Source: Pelecanus crispus
Taxonomy: Eukaryota > Chordata > Aves > Pelecaniformes > Pelecanidae
Reading direction: 5' to 3'
Assembly: GCF_030463565.1 (NCBI RefSeq)
Contig: NC_134662.1
Location: forward strand, 3,878,501 to 3,942,500
DNA length: 64,000 nt
Shown: positions 26,201 to 36,187 of the stretch, in pieces
How the letters are laid out: the number at the start of each line of letters is the position of its first letter
How positions within the stretch are numbered: position 1 is the first letter of the stretch
Made by a program: the position numbers and the translations under genes
The notes under the pieces: generated by a model
Seen by the model: only the letters and a program-made list of their open reading frames with translations
What the model was told of the DNA's origin: nothing
Database searches by the model: none

Positions 26201-29200
26201 CTGCCTGCCTGCTCTTGTCCCATAAAGACTACAATGCCTGTCCCTTGCTCCCTCTTTTATTTGGAGTCTCCCTGCCATTCCCATGGAATAGTGTCATTTG
26301 GGTCACAGAATAGTCGTGTCCATTCTTTTCCTTAGCATGTTCTGGTTTTTAATATATTAATTCAGAACTACAGAGAGAGTTCATTCTGACCTTTGCTCTT
26401 TCTGTGTAGTGTCTGGACCCCTGCCAGCTTGACTTGTACCTGTGCAGTATTTCCTCTGCCATGTGCTTGCACATTTTTCCCTTTCCAAAATTCCTGGAAG
26501 TTTTTCCTTAGCTAAACCCCTTAACAGCTCGCAGTTTACATTTTCAATTCCACTTAACTTAGTAGTGAATTGAACTATTTGGGTTTCTTTAAAAATAAAG
26601 CAAGTAATATTTGAACAAGAATGTTCTTTAATGAAAGACAGCATCATGAGAGAATTTGATATGGGTATCTTGGATTTTTTTTTCAGTCAGCTTTTGGCTC
26701 TTTGTTGGATTGAAAGTGTAGAATCTTCTAGTGTGTGCAGTAGAGCATGAGTCTCTGCTGAAAAACACTTTAACTGGTGAGACTGTGCACACAAGTTAAT
26801 ACTACTTTGCAAAGCTATAAAACTTACCAGTGATGTCAGAGTAACCGCAAAACCTCTTTTGCATCAAAGGGGAAGCCTGGATGTGATGAATGGTCAAAAT
26901 ATTTAACTCTTGATGAGATGAACCAATTGAATCAGTATTTCAGACTATTCTTTTTATCTGTCATTACTGTTTTCTCCAGGGCATGAAATAATGGCAGGGA
27001 CTGGTACAGCTTTGGTTTGGACGAGTTGCTCTTTCTACCTAGGAACTCCTGCCATTCCAGGAACTGTCACCTCTAGCTTGGTCCCAATGACTTGCTGTTC
27101 AAACAAAAGTCTTAAACGTTAAGCGCTGGCATCGTTATTCTTGACCAGTGTGATACTGCCAAGCGTGTGTTTGGGATGGTTTTGCATTGTCTGGATGGCA
27201 GTGACGGGACAGAGGACTGTGCTGTACCTCTTTAATTTGCATGTGTTCACAGCTCTGGGCAGTGTCTGAACAGTGTGCACAGTTCTTGTTTAAGTAGGAC
27301 CAAGCAGTTATTTCATGCCTTGTATTTTTTTTTTGAGCTCTTCACTATCCATCCAGCTTATCTTTGGGCTAGAGAGACTTTGATACTTGTACTGAAGCTG
27401 TGAACTAACAGACCTGAAACTTTTTCCATTGCCTGTATAATCAGTGTTGTAGAAACTTACCTGTGCCACAACCAGTTAGTTAAGAGACAGTATTTCTCTG
27501 GAGTGACTACTCTGCGATAATGCATAAGGTTTATTCTGAATGGGAATCATGGAAACTGAAATGACTCTATTTTTTCCTTTCCATGATGAGTGGAAGAAGT
27601 CTGTGTGTCTCAGCTTGCATTGACTTTTACTTTGAATGCAGACTCTTGTCTGCGTGCAAAGTTAGTGTTGTCACTGGGAGCAGAGATGCTTTTCCTGCCT
27701 TCCTGGCTGAGTAACAGCATTTTTGGGTTTCTGCATGGTGAGGTCAAGCCACGGAGATGGAAGGGAATAGACTACTTCTGCACATGAGGTACCCGTTCCT
27801 TTAGAGCAAGCACTTCTAGCAGACCTTTGAGGTTTTTTGTAGCAGTACAGCTGCTCATCCGGATAATATTTCGCTTTAAAGGCAGTGGTTGGTATCTAAA
27901 TTGGACTTGCCCTGTTTTGTTACAGCCAAGTATTGCAATATGGATTGCTTCCTGTAGTCACTGGTCCTAAAGCAGCAAATACAGCTGTGTTTTTTGACTT
28001 GATCCATGAAGTCATTTCTTAGAAATTCTTATAATTGGAGAAAATATTTTTAGTCAAATTTTAGGGAATAGCATTGCAATTTAGTTCAGTATTAAAGCCT
28101 GTAGAAGTCACTCTGTTTTGATACTGTCTCTTACTTCTTTGTATATCTTAAGTAAAAATGCCTTTTCTTTATCATTGTGTTCCACTAGGTAAAACCTATT
28201 AACTGTTTCTGTAAACAAGTTATTGTATGTAGAATTCTATAAATCTGACTGATGGAACACTACATATTTCCTTATGTATTTACTGACCTGTGTTTTTTGC
28301 TACTTTTTTCTTTTCTCCCCATCCCTGAATTTTTTTTCTTCCCCTGATCCGGAATTTCTTTGCCAACTGACTGCACGGTACTTCTGCTTCCTGTTGTTGC
28401 TTGAAACAAAAAATAAAAACATTCCCCTTCCAAAAAAAAAAAAAAAAAACCCTGCTCTTCGGAAACCAACCTGCCCTTCAATATTAACCATCTTGAAAAC
28501 TTCATCATCCATCAACCAATTTCGCCATTTCCTGCGGGGACTCTGCCCTTCCTCGTTGTGGACGATTTGTGCAACCTCGCTCTCCCCTTCGATTCCTTAC
28601 CTCTTCCCTGTCCCTCCGCTGCCTTGCTCTGCTGTTCTCTAAAGAGAGTTACACCCCAATGCCTCTTTATTCTTTTCGGTATGTTATTATTCACACTTTT
28701 TATTACCTTGTTTTTCATTTATTTGAGATTACTTTTTTTGATACTTCAAAAATGTACAGTTTGCAGTTTGCCAATTTTTGAATGCAATAATTTCATTTTT
28801 ACATTGTTTACTTAGTTTGCTATTTAATTTAGTTTGCCTTTATTTTATGTTCAGTTATGCATGGTTTTATTGCTTTGCATGCCTTTTAAGAGTTTTAAAT
28901 TGTGATAGCATGCTAAATTGTCCAGTCTTCTGGCAGTAAGATTTTTGCTTTTTGCTGAAACCCAGTATCTTTTCTTTAATGTATTGTTCCATTATTATTC
29001 TGCTATATAAGAATTTTCCTTAATCAGAGCAGAATAAGTAACCATGGTTGGAATGAGATCAGTTCTGGTTGTGAATGAATGTTTTTGCTGTTGGATTGAT
29101 TAGCTAATATTAAGTTGAATGAGACTTCATTTTTTTTTCCCCTACCTAAGACTGTTCTTGTTTCCTCACTTTTTGAAGGAGTCTATGGTGATGTGCAGAG

Positions 29201-30747
29201 GGTGAAGATTTTATTTAATAAGAAAGAGAATGCCCTAGTTCAGATGGCTGATGGAAACCAGGCCCAGCTTGGTAAGCAAGCTTAAAAGTATCAGACTCTT
29301 AGCATTAAGAGACCTAATGGGTAATTAAAGCTGTAATATCAGTACTTTCTTCTCTTCCAAAAAAAAGGCCCAAAACCTGAATGTGTTCATGTACTTAATT
29401 GCTTGCCTGTGTATGTAGTATGGATTTGGGGCAGCTCTGGAAAAGGTATGGTTTGTTTGTCCAAGATAATCTAGAGGGAGAATAGAACAAACAGTATAAT
29501 AAGGCAGAGTAACAATGCCTGTCATGCAGTTCCTGGAGGATGTGGTATCTGCATAGGGAAGAACTAGAGTGAAATTCTAGCTTTGACTTGAACAAACCTG
29601 AACAAAAATGTCTGAACAAAACTGTGAAATACCATTGTAGTCAGTGCTGTCTTTAACTGTTGCAGCCATGAGCCATTTAAATGGTCAGAAGCTTCACGGG
29701 AAGCCAATTCGTATAACGTTGTCCAAGCATCAGACAGTACAACTTCCCCGCGAGGGACAGGAAGACCAAGGTCTGACTAAGGACTACGGAAATTCTCCTC
29801 TACATCGTTTCAAGAAACCAGGCTCCAAAAATTTCCAAAACATCTTTCCCCCTTCTGCCACTCTTCATCTGTCCAATATTCCGTAAGTATCCACATGGAG
29901 AGTTCCTATATGGCTGAGTATAAAAATGTTTGCAAATTTGGTGAGAGAGTCAATACGGTCAGGTTTTTGCTGCTAGCAGGAGGAAAGCTTGCCCATCTTC
30001 CTGTTGTTCCTTTATAGCCTTTCCAGTCCAAGAAGCTACTGGTAGAGAATTTAGAAAAGGCTCTGAGGATTGGGTTTTAGAGATTAATTTAGTCTGTCAA
30101 CATACATTTGACTGGAAAAACTATTTGTTTCAGACCTTCAATAACTGAAGAAGACCTTAAGATGTTATTTTCAAGCAATGGTGGGATGGTCAAAGGATTC
30201 AAATTCTTCCAGTAAGTGTTTTCTCTTAACGTCCTGTCCTTACGCTGGGCTTTTTGGTATGAGAAGGGTAGAAGCACTTAGTTCTGATCGAATTCCAACT
30301 CAGGCTAAGTCAGAGGTGAGCAGAATAATCACTAGTGGAGTATTTGACTCTGGAATAAAGAATTCCAGAGTAACCCTGGATTGAGTGCGTGGTGAGTATG
30401 AGTTGATGAAGAAAACTAAGGTAGCTGAGTGAGAAGTTTGGATATGAGTGTTTATCAATAGGTATACTCTTCCATATAAAAAGAAAGTATATTGCAGTTA
30501 CCTGGGTAGTTAATTTTTTGCTGGCCTTGAGTGCTAGGTAAGAAGACTTGCATCGAGTTAGGCAACCTCTGCATATGGTCGTACTGATTGTGACTTAAAC
30601 TTCTGTCTTGTCAGGAAGGACCGTAAAATGGCTCTGATCCAGATGGGCTCTGTGGAAGAAGCCATTCAGTCTCTCATTGACCTCCATAATCATGACCTGG
30701 GTGAGAATCATCACCTGCGCGTGTCCTTCTCGAAGTCCACCATTTAA
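2214..30747 (+). CDS. PTBP1: Polypyrimidine tract-binding protein 1 (hnRNP I), 15 coding exons
   Basis: Nuclear RNA-binding protein that represses exon inclusion, and also affects polyadenylation and IRES use, by binding UCUU/CUCUCU tracts. Coding exons: 2214-2221, 6467-6497, 18467-18542, 19517-19689, 20730-20876, 22132-22302, 23096-23206, 23588-23762, 24382-24459, 25793-25941, 28645-28678, 29179-29271, 29666-29882, 30134-30211, 30615-30747. They sum to 1674 nt, or 557 aa, the length of the longest human isoform, and all introns are GT-AG. The N-terminus reads [20 protein letters not shown], followed by four RRMs at roughly residues 59-143, 184-260, 363-437 and 480-555. The protein ends in FSKSTI. 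Exon 9 (24382-24459) encodes the RRM2-RRM3 linker segment that is optional in mammals. Exon 11 (28645-28678) is the 34-nt exon used for autoregulation. Exons 5 and 10 use the weaker donor GTTAGT. Identification is certain; PTBP2 and PTBP3 fit the N-terminus and linker less well. Confidence 0.98.
2222..6466 (+). other. PTBP1: PTBP1 intron 1
   Basis: The donor GTGAGT directly follows the eighth coding base. The first 600 bases continue the CpG island and hold two long poly-G tracts (about 2370-2387 and 2781-2806) on the transcribed RNA, which could form quadruplexes and are prone to sequencing error. The rest is T-rich intronic DNA ending in a pyrimidine tract and CTACAG. I see no other gene here. 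Confidence 0.85.
6498..18466 (+). other. PTBP1: PTBP1 intron 2 (12 kb)
   Basis: The longest intron in the window, running from GTAGGC to TTTCCAG. It is mostly unique AT-rich sequence. I see no recognisable retrotransposon, tRNA or nested gene. One possible cryptic exon at 8148-8324 is reported separately. Confidence 0.85.
8148..8324 (+). other. PTBP1: Candidate cryptic or poison exon in PTBP1 intron 2
   Basis: The segment is preceded by CTAGCACAG and followed by the consensus donor GTAAGT (GATGAAG|GTAAGT). Its 177 nt would keep the reading phase of exons 2 and 3. Read in that phase it meets a TGA after 17 codons, so inclusion would send the transcript to decay. Another phase is open throughout and looks coding-like (…[17 protein letters not shown]). 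The acceptor has only a weak pyrimidine tract. It may be a chance match. I have no expression evidence. Confidence 0.25.
28272..29178 (+). promoter_or_regulatory. PTBP1: Pyrimidine-rich introns flanking PTBP1 exon 11 (autoregulatory region)
   Basis: The 34-nt exon 28645-28678 is preceded by about 370 bases rich in UCUU, CUUCC and poly-U tracts (28290-28345, 28375-28432, 28545-28640) and followed by a U-rich stretch to about 28860. An 18-A run at 28432-28449 interrupts the upstream tract. Because 34 is not a multiple of three, skipping the exon shifts the frame. In mammals PTBP1 protein binds such tracts, causes skipping of exon 11 and so lowers its own mRNA through nonsense-mediated decay. 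The exon length and the dense PTB sites are seen here. The feedback loop itself is inferred from mammals. Confidence 0.75.
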
Positions 30748-33700
30748 AGCTTTGGAAGGTGTGAGACAAAATGGACTTGACTTAAAACCTCTTGGGTTCA
30801 GCCTTGACCTTAAAAGGATGAACACTAGGGTTTCAACTTCCATCATTCCAGAAAAAAAGCCACTTTAAAAATGCAGCTGAAGTGACCTTAAAAGACCAGA
30901 GATTTTATTTTTTTAAAGAGAAATCAGTTTACCGGTTTTTAAAAAAAAAAAATTAAATCTAATTCATATTGCTAACCTTGCGGTGATGGGTAACAATCTT
31001 GACTGTTCAAATAAAAAATCACAAGTTAAAGTTTACACTTTGGAACCTGCTCTGGGAAATTCCCCTCCTGCTCCTTCTCCCCCAAAAAGCAGATCCTAAC
31101 AAGTTTATCAGGTTTCACATTGATGCCTTTTTTATTTTCTTTACCCATCCATGCCTTGAAAGACCTAAAACCACTGTGTAAATTCACTTTAGCGCCTTTG
31201 AGTCAGGATTTTGCAAAATGCATGGTGTATAGGAGCTCCCAACTCACCCAGCACAAAAATAAGTTGCATTGATCCTACCTTAACTGTGCATCTGCTTTCC
31301 TGTGCCTTAAATCTTTTACTTCTTTGGGGAAAACATCTGAACTGTAGGGAGTGGATTGGGAGAGTTGAGGGGAACGAGTGAGCTCTGGCTTACTGGATCG
31401 GCTCGTTGTAGTGAAGGACAAGTGAAGCTGGCAAAGTGGATAAAGAAAATATTGGGCTTTGACTCTTCAGGCAGTTGTATCCCACTGTCCGTGAAATGTC
31501 TCAACCTGCATAGTATCATGTGTCTTCATGCCACTTTCCAATCTGCTTGTGGTTTATCGCCATCTGCAAACCTTCAAGTGGGAGTTATTTAAGATCCTTT
31601 GTCCGTAACATTCAGACTAAGCAGAAAGGTCTGGGTGGGGAAGCATTCCCAAGACCAAATTACATTCCATTGTCAATAGCAAGTCAACAGGCTCTGCCCT
31701 TCACAAGAGCATTGATCAAGATACAGAATTAACCACTGTTGGACACTTGTGAAGACGAATCATTAAGAGTTTGTCAAAATTGTGTGTGTGTATATATATA
31801 TCTAAATACTTGGCTAGGATTTGAAGAATTATTGGATATCCCACATTTAGAAAGGTGTTCATGTGAGTCACCTTCGTGCCCCTAATTTGAGATTAACAAG
31901 ACCAATGTAGCTCTGCCATCATTCTTATAGCATGTCTTCAGCATTTGAGCTTTTTGTTTTAATTCTTGTATTATACTTTTTGATGCCGTTGCTGTCATCT
32001 GTGCCTAGCAATATTTCCAGTTGACCAAATATTCTAATCTCTTTATATGCAAAAGAAATAGTTTAAGTACCTTTTTATAGAATGGTAAGATGGTATAAAC
32101 GTAATCTAAATTTACTCCTTTGTGGTATTACCCTTGTATACTGTACTTATTTTTTTTTTTAATTGAAACTGTAGGGCAGGAATTTAGTTATCAGGCTGAG
32201 GTCATGACTGAGGATGAGTAATGTAACGAAACCAATAAAACATGTTAAGGAAAGCAGATTTTTTTAAAGCAAAGTGTTTGAGATAACAAGCACAAATGGC
32301 TTATGAATTTAAGTAAAAGGACCCAGGCTAAAGTTTTTACCTTTTTAACCTATAAGCCCAGATCTTTTAAGTTATAGGAAGGGAATTTATTAAAAGTAGA
32401 ATGCAGCAGATTGTTTTTTCCCAATGATACGACCATTATTTTTTTTTCCTGGCTTATAACTCTTTCCCGGGCCATTCTGCCTTCTATTTTGTGTAATCCG
32501 ATGTTGCCTTACATTTCCCTCTAACCTGCAACCTGTTCGGATGCAAAATAACAAGAATCTTGTACTTTTTTTCAGGGTTTTTCTGCAAATTGTGGACCAA
32601 AGTTTGTTTTTTAATTGTCTTAGTGTTGCAAGTTACGATTTCCTTGCTTAGTGTGGGAGCTCTTGACTTGCCTAGCACTGAGTGTTTGGAAAAGTCTTAA
32701 CTTTTCTTAGTTCCTCCCTGAACTCTTTGAGGGTGTGAATTATGCTGGAGAAGTGTGTGAAGTCTGAGTGGGGGTTCAGCTTGGGTTGCTGGCATGAGAT
32801 TGCTAATCCTCGTCTGCCTTAGTCTTCGGCTTGTGGCTGAGGAGTGTGAAACCATCTTTGATGAAAGCGTTGCCCCGGTTGAGCTGAGAATGTTCAGCTG
32901 AGGAGTAGATGCTGGTTTCGGTTACCTCTAAATCTGAGTAAGCCTGTTAATGAAGCCTTGTGACCTGCCTCGCTGGAAAGCGCTGTGTTTCCTTGCCAGC
33001 ATCTTAAACGTTCGGGAGGGCAAATTCAGGTGTCTTGGTAGTTGTCAGTTCACTTGCTCATCTCCCTTCCTTCCCGAGCGGGGGAAAAAAAATCCGTTCC
33101 TCCTGCAGCCAGGGAGCGCGGCCGGTGCTCCTCAGTACGCCGCAGGCAGCACTCTACCTTGTGAGGATCCATGCGCAACCCAAGTGGAACAGCTGTGGTT
33201 TAACCTTTAAATGCATTCAATCAACCTCACCCGACACTGGGAAGAGGCTTATTGGAAACCTGTCTGGTGGCCTTGACGTTGATTTGGCCAACCCGCAGGC
33301 TATATATATTTTGCAAAATGCAAGCAAATAAATTGAGGTAACCCCGGAACCCAGGCAATTGTGGGTTTTTCCTTTGGATCCCTGTGTTTGCATGTAAAGA
33401 ATGTGAGTAACAAAAGGGTGTACATATTTATAATTTTTTATACATGTTGTAAGACATGAGGGGGCAGCAAAACCCAGGTTTTTTATGGTGAACAGATGTA
33501 TTGTATATTTTGATAACAGCTATTACAGGTTCAGTATTGTGGAAGGTGGGGTGGGGCGGGTAAGCATACACAACATCAGAATTCCATTGCCTCTTTCAAA
33601 GAATGTTTGTAATGCAAAAAGAAATGAAATTAAAACTATTTTATAACAACCTTTGTACCTTTCTGTAGCTCCATTATTTACTGTTCAGATTGTAGAAAGC

Positions 33701-33752
33701 AGTTATTGGCCAGTCTGTACTTGTGCTTTCAATAAATTTCTTCTGTATTCTT
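30748..33752 (+). other. PTBP1: PTBP1 3'UTR
   Basis: A long AU-rich region with no splice sites between the TAA at 30745-30747 and the polyadenylation signal AATAAA at 33731-33736. Earlier AATAAA hexamers at 31010-31015 and 32234-32239 could give shorter forms. It holds a miR-124 8-mer target GTGCCTTA at 31302-31309, weaker TGCCTTA matches at 32505-32511 and 32815-32821, and a Pumilio motif TGTACATA at 33419-33426. The extent is inferred from the last good signal. Confidence 0.75.
33731..33736 (+). terminator. PTBP1: PTBP1 distal polyadenylation signal
   Basis: AATAAA followed within 25 bases by a T-rich, TG-containing element. It is the last strong signal before the sequence becomes intergenic. 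Confidence 0.7.
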
Positions 33753-33756
33753 TGCT

Positions 33757-35758
33757 TCTGATTTTCCTATCTTTTTATTGTGCCTATTTTGCTTCTGATT
33801 TTTCCTTCTAATGTAATTTCAGCTGCCTCATTTTATATAACTTTGACTCTTCACATACCTCTGGGCTGGCAGAGTGTTTGTCCCTGTTAGCATCTCTGTG
33901 CAGAGGGGGCTGGGGAGCCAAGGCCGAGCCTGGCTGGGGTGGCCGTGACCTTCAGTGCCCGAATGAAGTTCAGAGGTATGAGGTTGTAGGGCCTTAACTG
34001 ATGCTCTGCCTTTGTCACACTCCAACACTTTTTTTTTTACTCCATGTTCCTAAACTTTCCATATATTCTAGCTAATATCCATGAAATAACCCCACTTTCA
34101 AGTCAAATACGTAATACTCTCTGTAGTTTTGTGCTTTAGATGTGTCAAAGCTTTCTGGCTAGCTGGATGGAGTGCAGTTTCACATCCAGTGGGAGCAGGC
34201 GAGGCTCCCGTTCTGACTCCTGTAGAAGCAGTACGAAGGATTCTTTCGGTTTTTGTGGGTGTCTCGAACGCGCAAACCCCCCAGCTATGTTGGGCACAGC
34301 TGGGTGCTGACAGGCTCCCCGAGGAGCTGGGCTTTTCGTTACGTAGGTTTGGTTTCTTACCTGTGTGCTCAGCTCGGTTAAAACTCCTTTCCAAAAGTAA
34401 ACCCTCCCGGATGTAGACCTCGGAGCGCGCTCGGATATGGAGGTGGACCTGGGGTTGCAGGTGTGGCACTCCCAAAGCTTTATTTTGAAGGGAAGCGGCG
34501 GGAGCAGGCGCTTACGGGGAAAGGACAGCTCTGTGGGGAGCAGAAAGGTGCCCGGCTGGGTCCCTCGAGCAGAAACGAGGGGTGCAGCACCCCAGTGCCC
34601 TAGCTCATCCCCGCAGCCACGAGCTGGGAATGCTGGTGCCCGTGGGAAGCACCCTGTGTTTTCAGGGATGGAAAGAATAAATGTACCGAGCTGTTGCTTC
34701 TGCGGCTCTGCTGTTTTCTGTCCTCTGGCCGCATTCCCTTTGTGCTGAGCACATTCGCGTTAAACACGAGCTTATTTCCCAGGCATCTGGGTACAGGCTT
34801 CAGCCTCCGAGGTTACCGAGCGGGGTCCTGCCGGAGCCTCCGGCTGCTGAAAGAGATCACTGTTGTTCCTTCAAAGCATAATAGGATTTGTAACAGCTGC
34901 CTCTTCCCTCGCCTGTCTGGATGCTTGTGTGAAAGTAACGCTGAGCTGTATGCATCGCTGCCCCGCAGGAATGAGCAAGTTAATTGCTCCTGCTTCGGTT
35001 CAGCGCATTCTCCGGCTACAAGGTGCGTAGCCCACTCCTCAATGTCAAAAGCTTGGCCGTTCAAACCAACATCCGCTGTTCCCTGTTTGATTTTTCTTTC
35101 TAGATAAGGTTGGTGGTCGTTAATGCCAGGAAGGTTGTTGCAACCTGATCTTCCAGAAAGGCGTCCCGAGCGGCTGAGCACTCGCCGCCAGCACCCACGG
35201 CACCTCCTGCTCCCACCGGGTTTGCCCAGGAGCCTGCTGCTGCCCGGGGCCAGGCTGCTCTTGGTGCTCTGGTAGATTCATGGAAATGCAGGAAAGCCAC
35301 AGGCTTTTGTAGCATTTATTTGTGCATTTATTTCTCCTTCCAGTGAAAGCCGGGCAGTGTAGCAGGAAAACCAGACACCGGTGCGCTGTGAAAGGCGCGA
35401 GGCCTGCAGCACCCTCCTCCGCCCAGCGAGGCAGCATCCCTGTGCCCATCCCTGTCCCTCTTGGACAAGTAATGAATTGCTAATTAGCTGCCTGGTGCAG
35501 TAATTATGGCCTCCCAGCTCTTGCTGCAGGCAAAGCAAATATCGATTGTGGGGCGGGTGCATGTGATGGGCTGGGTCGCCATGGAAACGGTGGCAGCTGC
35601 CTGCTGGGAGGATGGATCCTGCCTGCATCCCCGCCTGCACCCTGCCCGTGGCTCTGCTGTCCCATCCCTTCCCGCAGTGCAAACCCCTGTGGGGCCCAGC
35701 GTGGCCGGGCCTGGGTGACTTTTGCAGAGGGGATGGGTTGGGGCAGCACGGCACCGGG
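33757..35758. other. Intergenic DNA between PTBP1 and the first minisatellite
   Basis: The sequence shifts from AT-rich to GC-rich at about 34130. Short open frames are present, but none resembles a known protein or has a consistent exon structure. I see no RNA gene and no recognisable transposon. Confidence 0.5.
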
Positions 35759-36187
35759 ATGGGCACGTTCTCCAAACCCTCTGTGTCCGCCATGGGCACC
35801 TTCTCCAAACCCTCTGCATCCACGATGGGCACGTTCTCCCAATGCCCTGCCTCTGGGATGGGTGCGTTCTCCCAACCCCCTGTGTCCGCGATGGGCACCT
35901 TCTCCCAACCCCCTGCATCCGGGATGGGCACCTTCTCCCAACCCCCTGCGTCCGCGATGGGCGCGTTCTCCCAACCCCCTGTGTCCGCGATGGGCGCGTT
36001 CTCCCAACCCCCTGTGTCCGCGATGGGCGCGTTCTCCCAACCCCCTGCGTCCGCGATGGGCATGTTCTCCCAACCCCCTGCATCCTGGATGGGCACCTTC
36101 TCCCAACCCCCTGCGTCCGCGATGGGCGCGTTCTCCCAACCCCCTGCGTCCGCGATGGGCATGTTCTCCCAACCCTCTGCGCCCTCC
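35759..36187. repeat. 33-bp minisatellite, 13 tandem units
   Basis: Thirteen consecutive 33-bp units, each starting with ATGGG, at 35759, 35792, 35825 and so on every 33 bases to 36155. The consensus runs GATGGGCRCSTTCTCCC, then AACCCCCTGYRTCCGC. Units differ by a few substitutions and none has an indel. Because 33 is divisible by three and the unit has no stop in several phases, open frames of 150 to 360 codons appear on both strands. They are artefacts of the repeat, with no splice or promoter support. The array lies in the intergenic gap between two convergent genes. Confidence 0.97.

Noticed and set aside
28274-28642. Open frame of 122 codons before PTBP1 exon 11
   Set aside because: Composed of low-complexity pyrimidine tract translation (Phe, Leu, Ser, Pro). 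The sequence is intronic and explained by PTB binding tracts.
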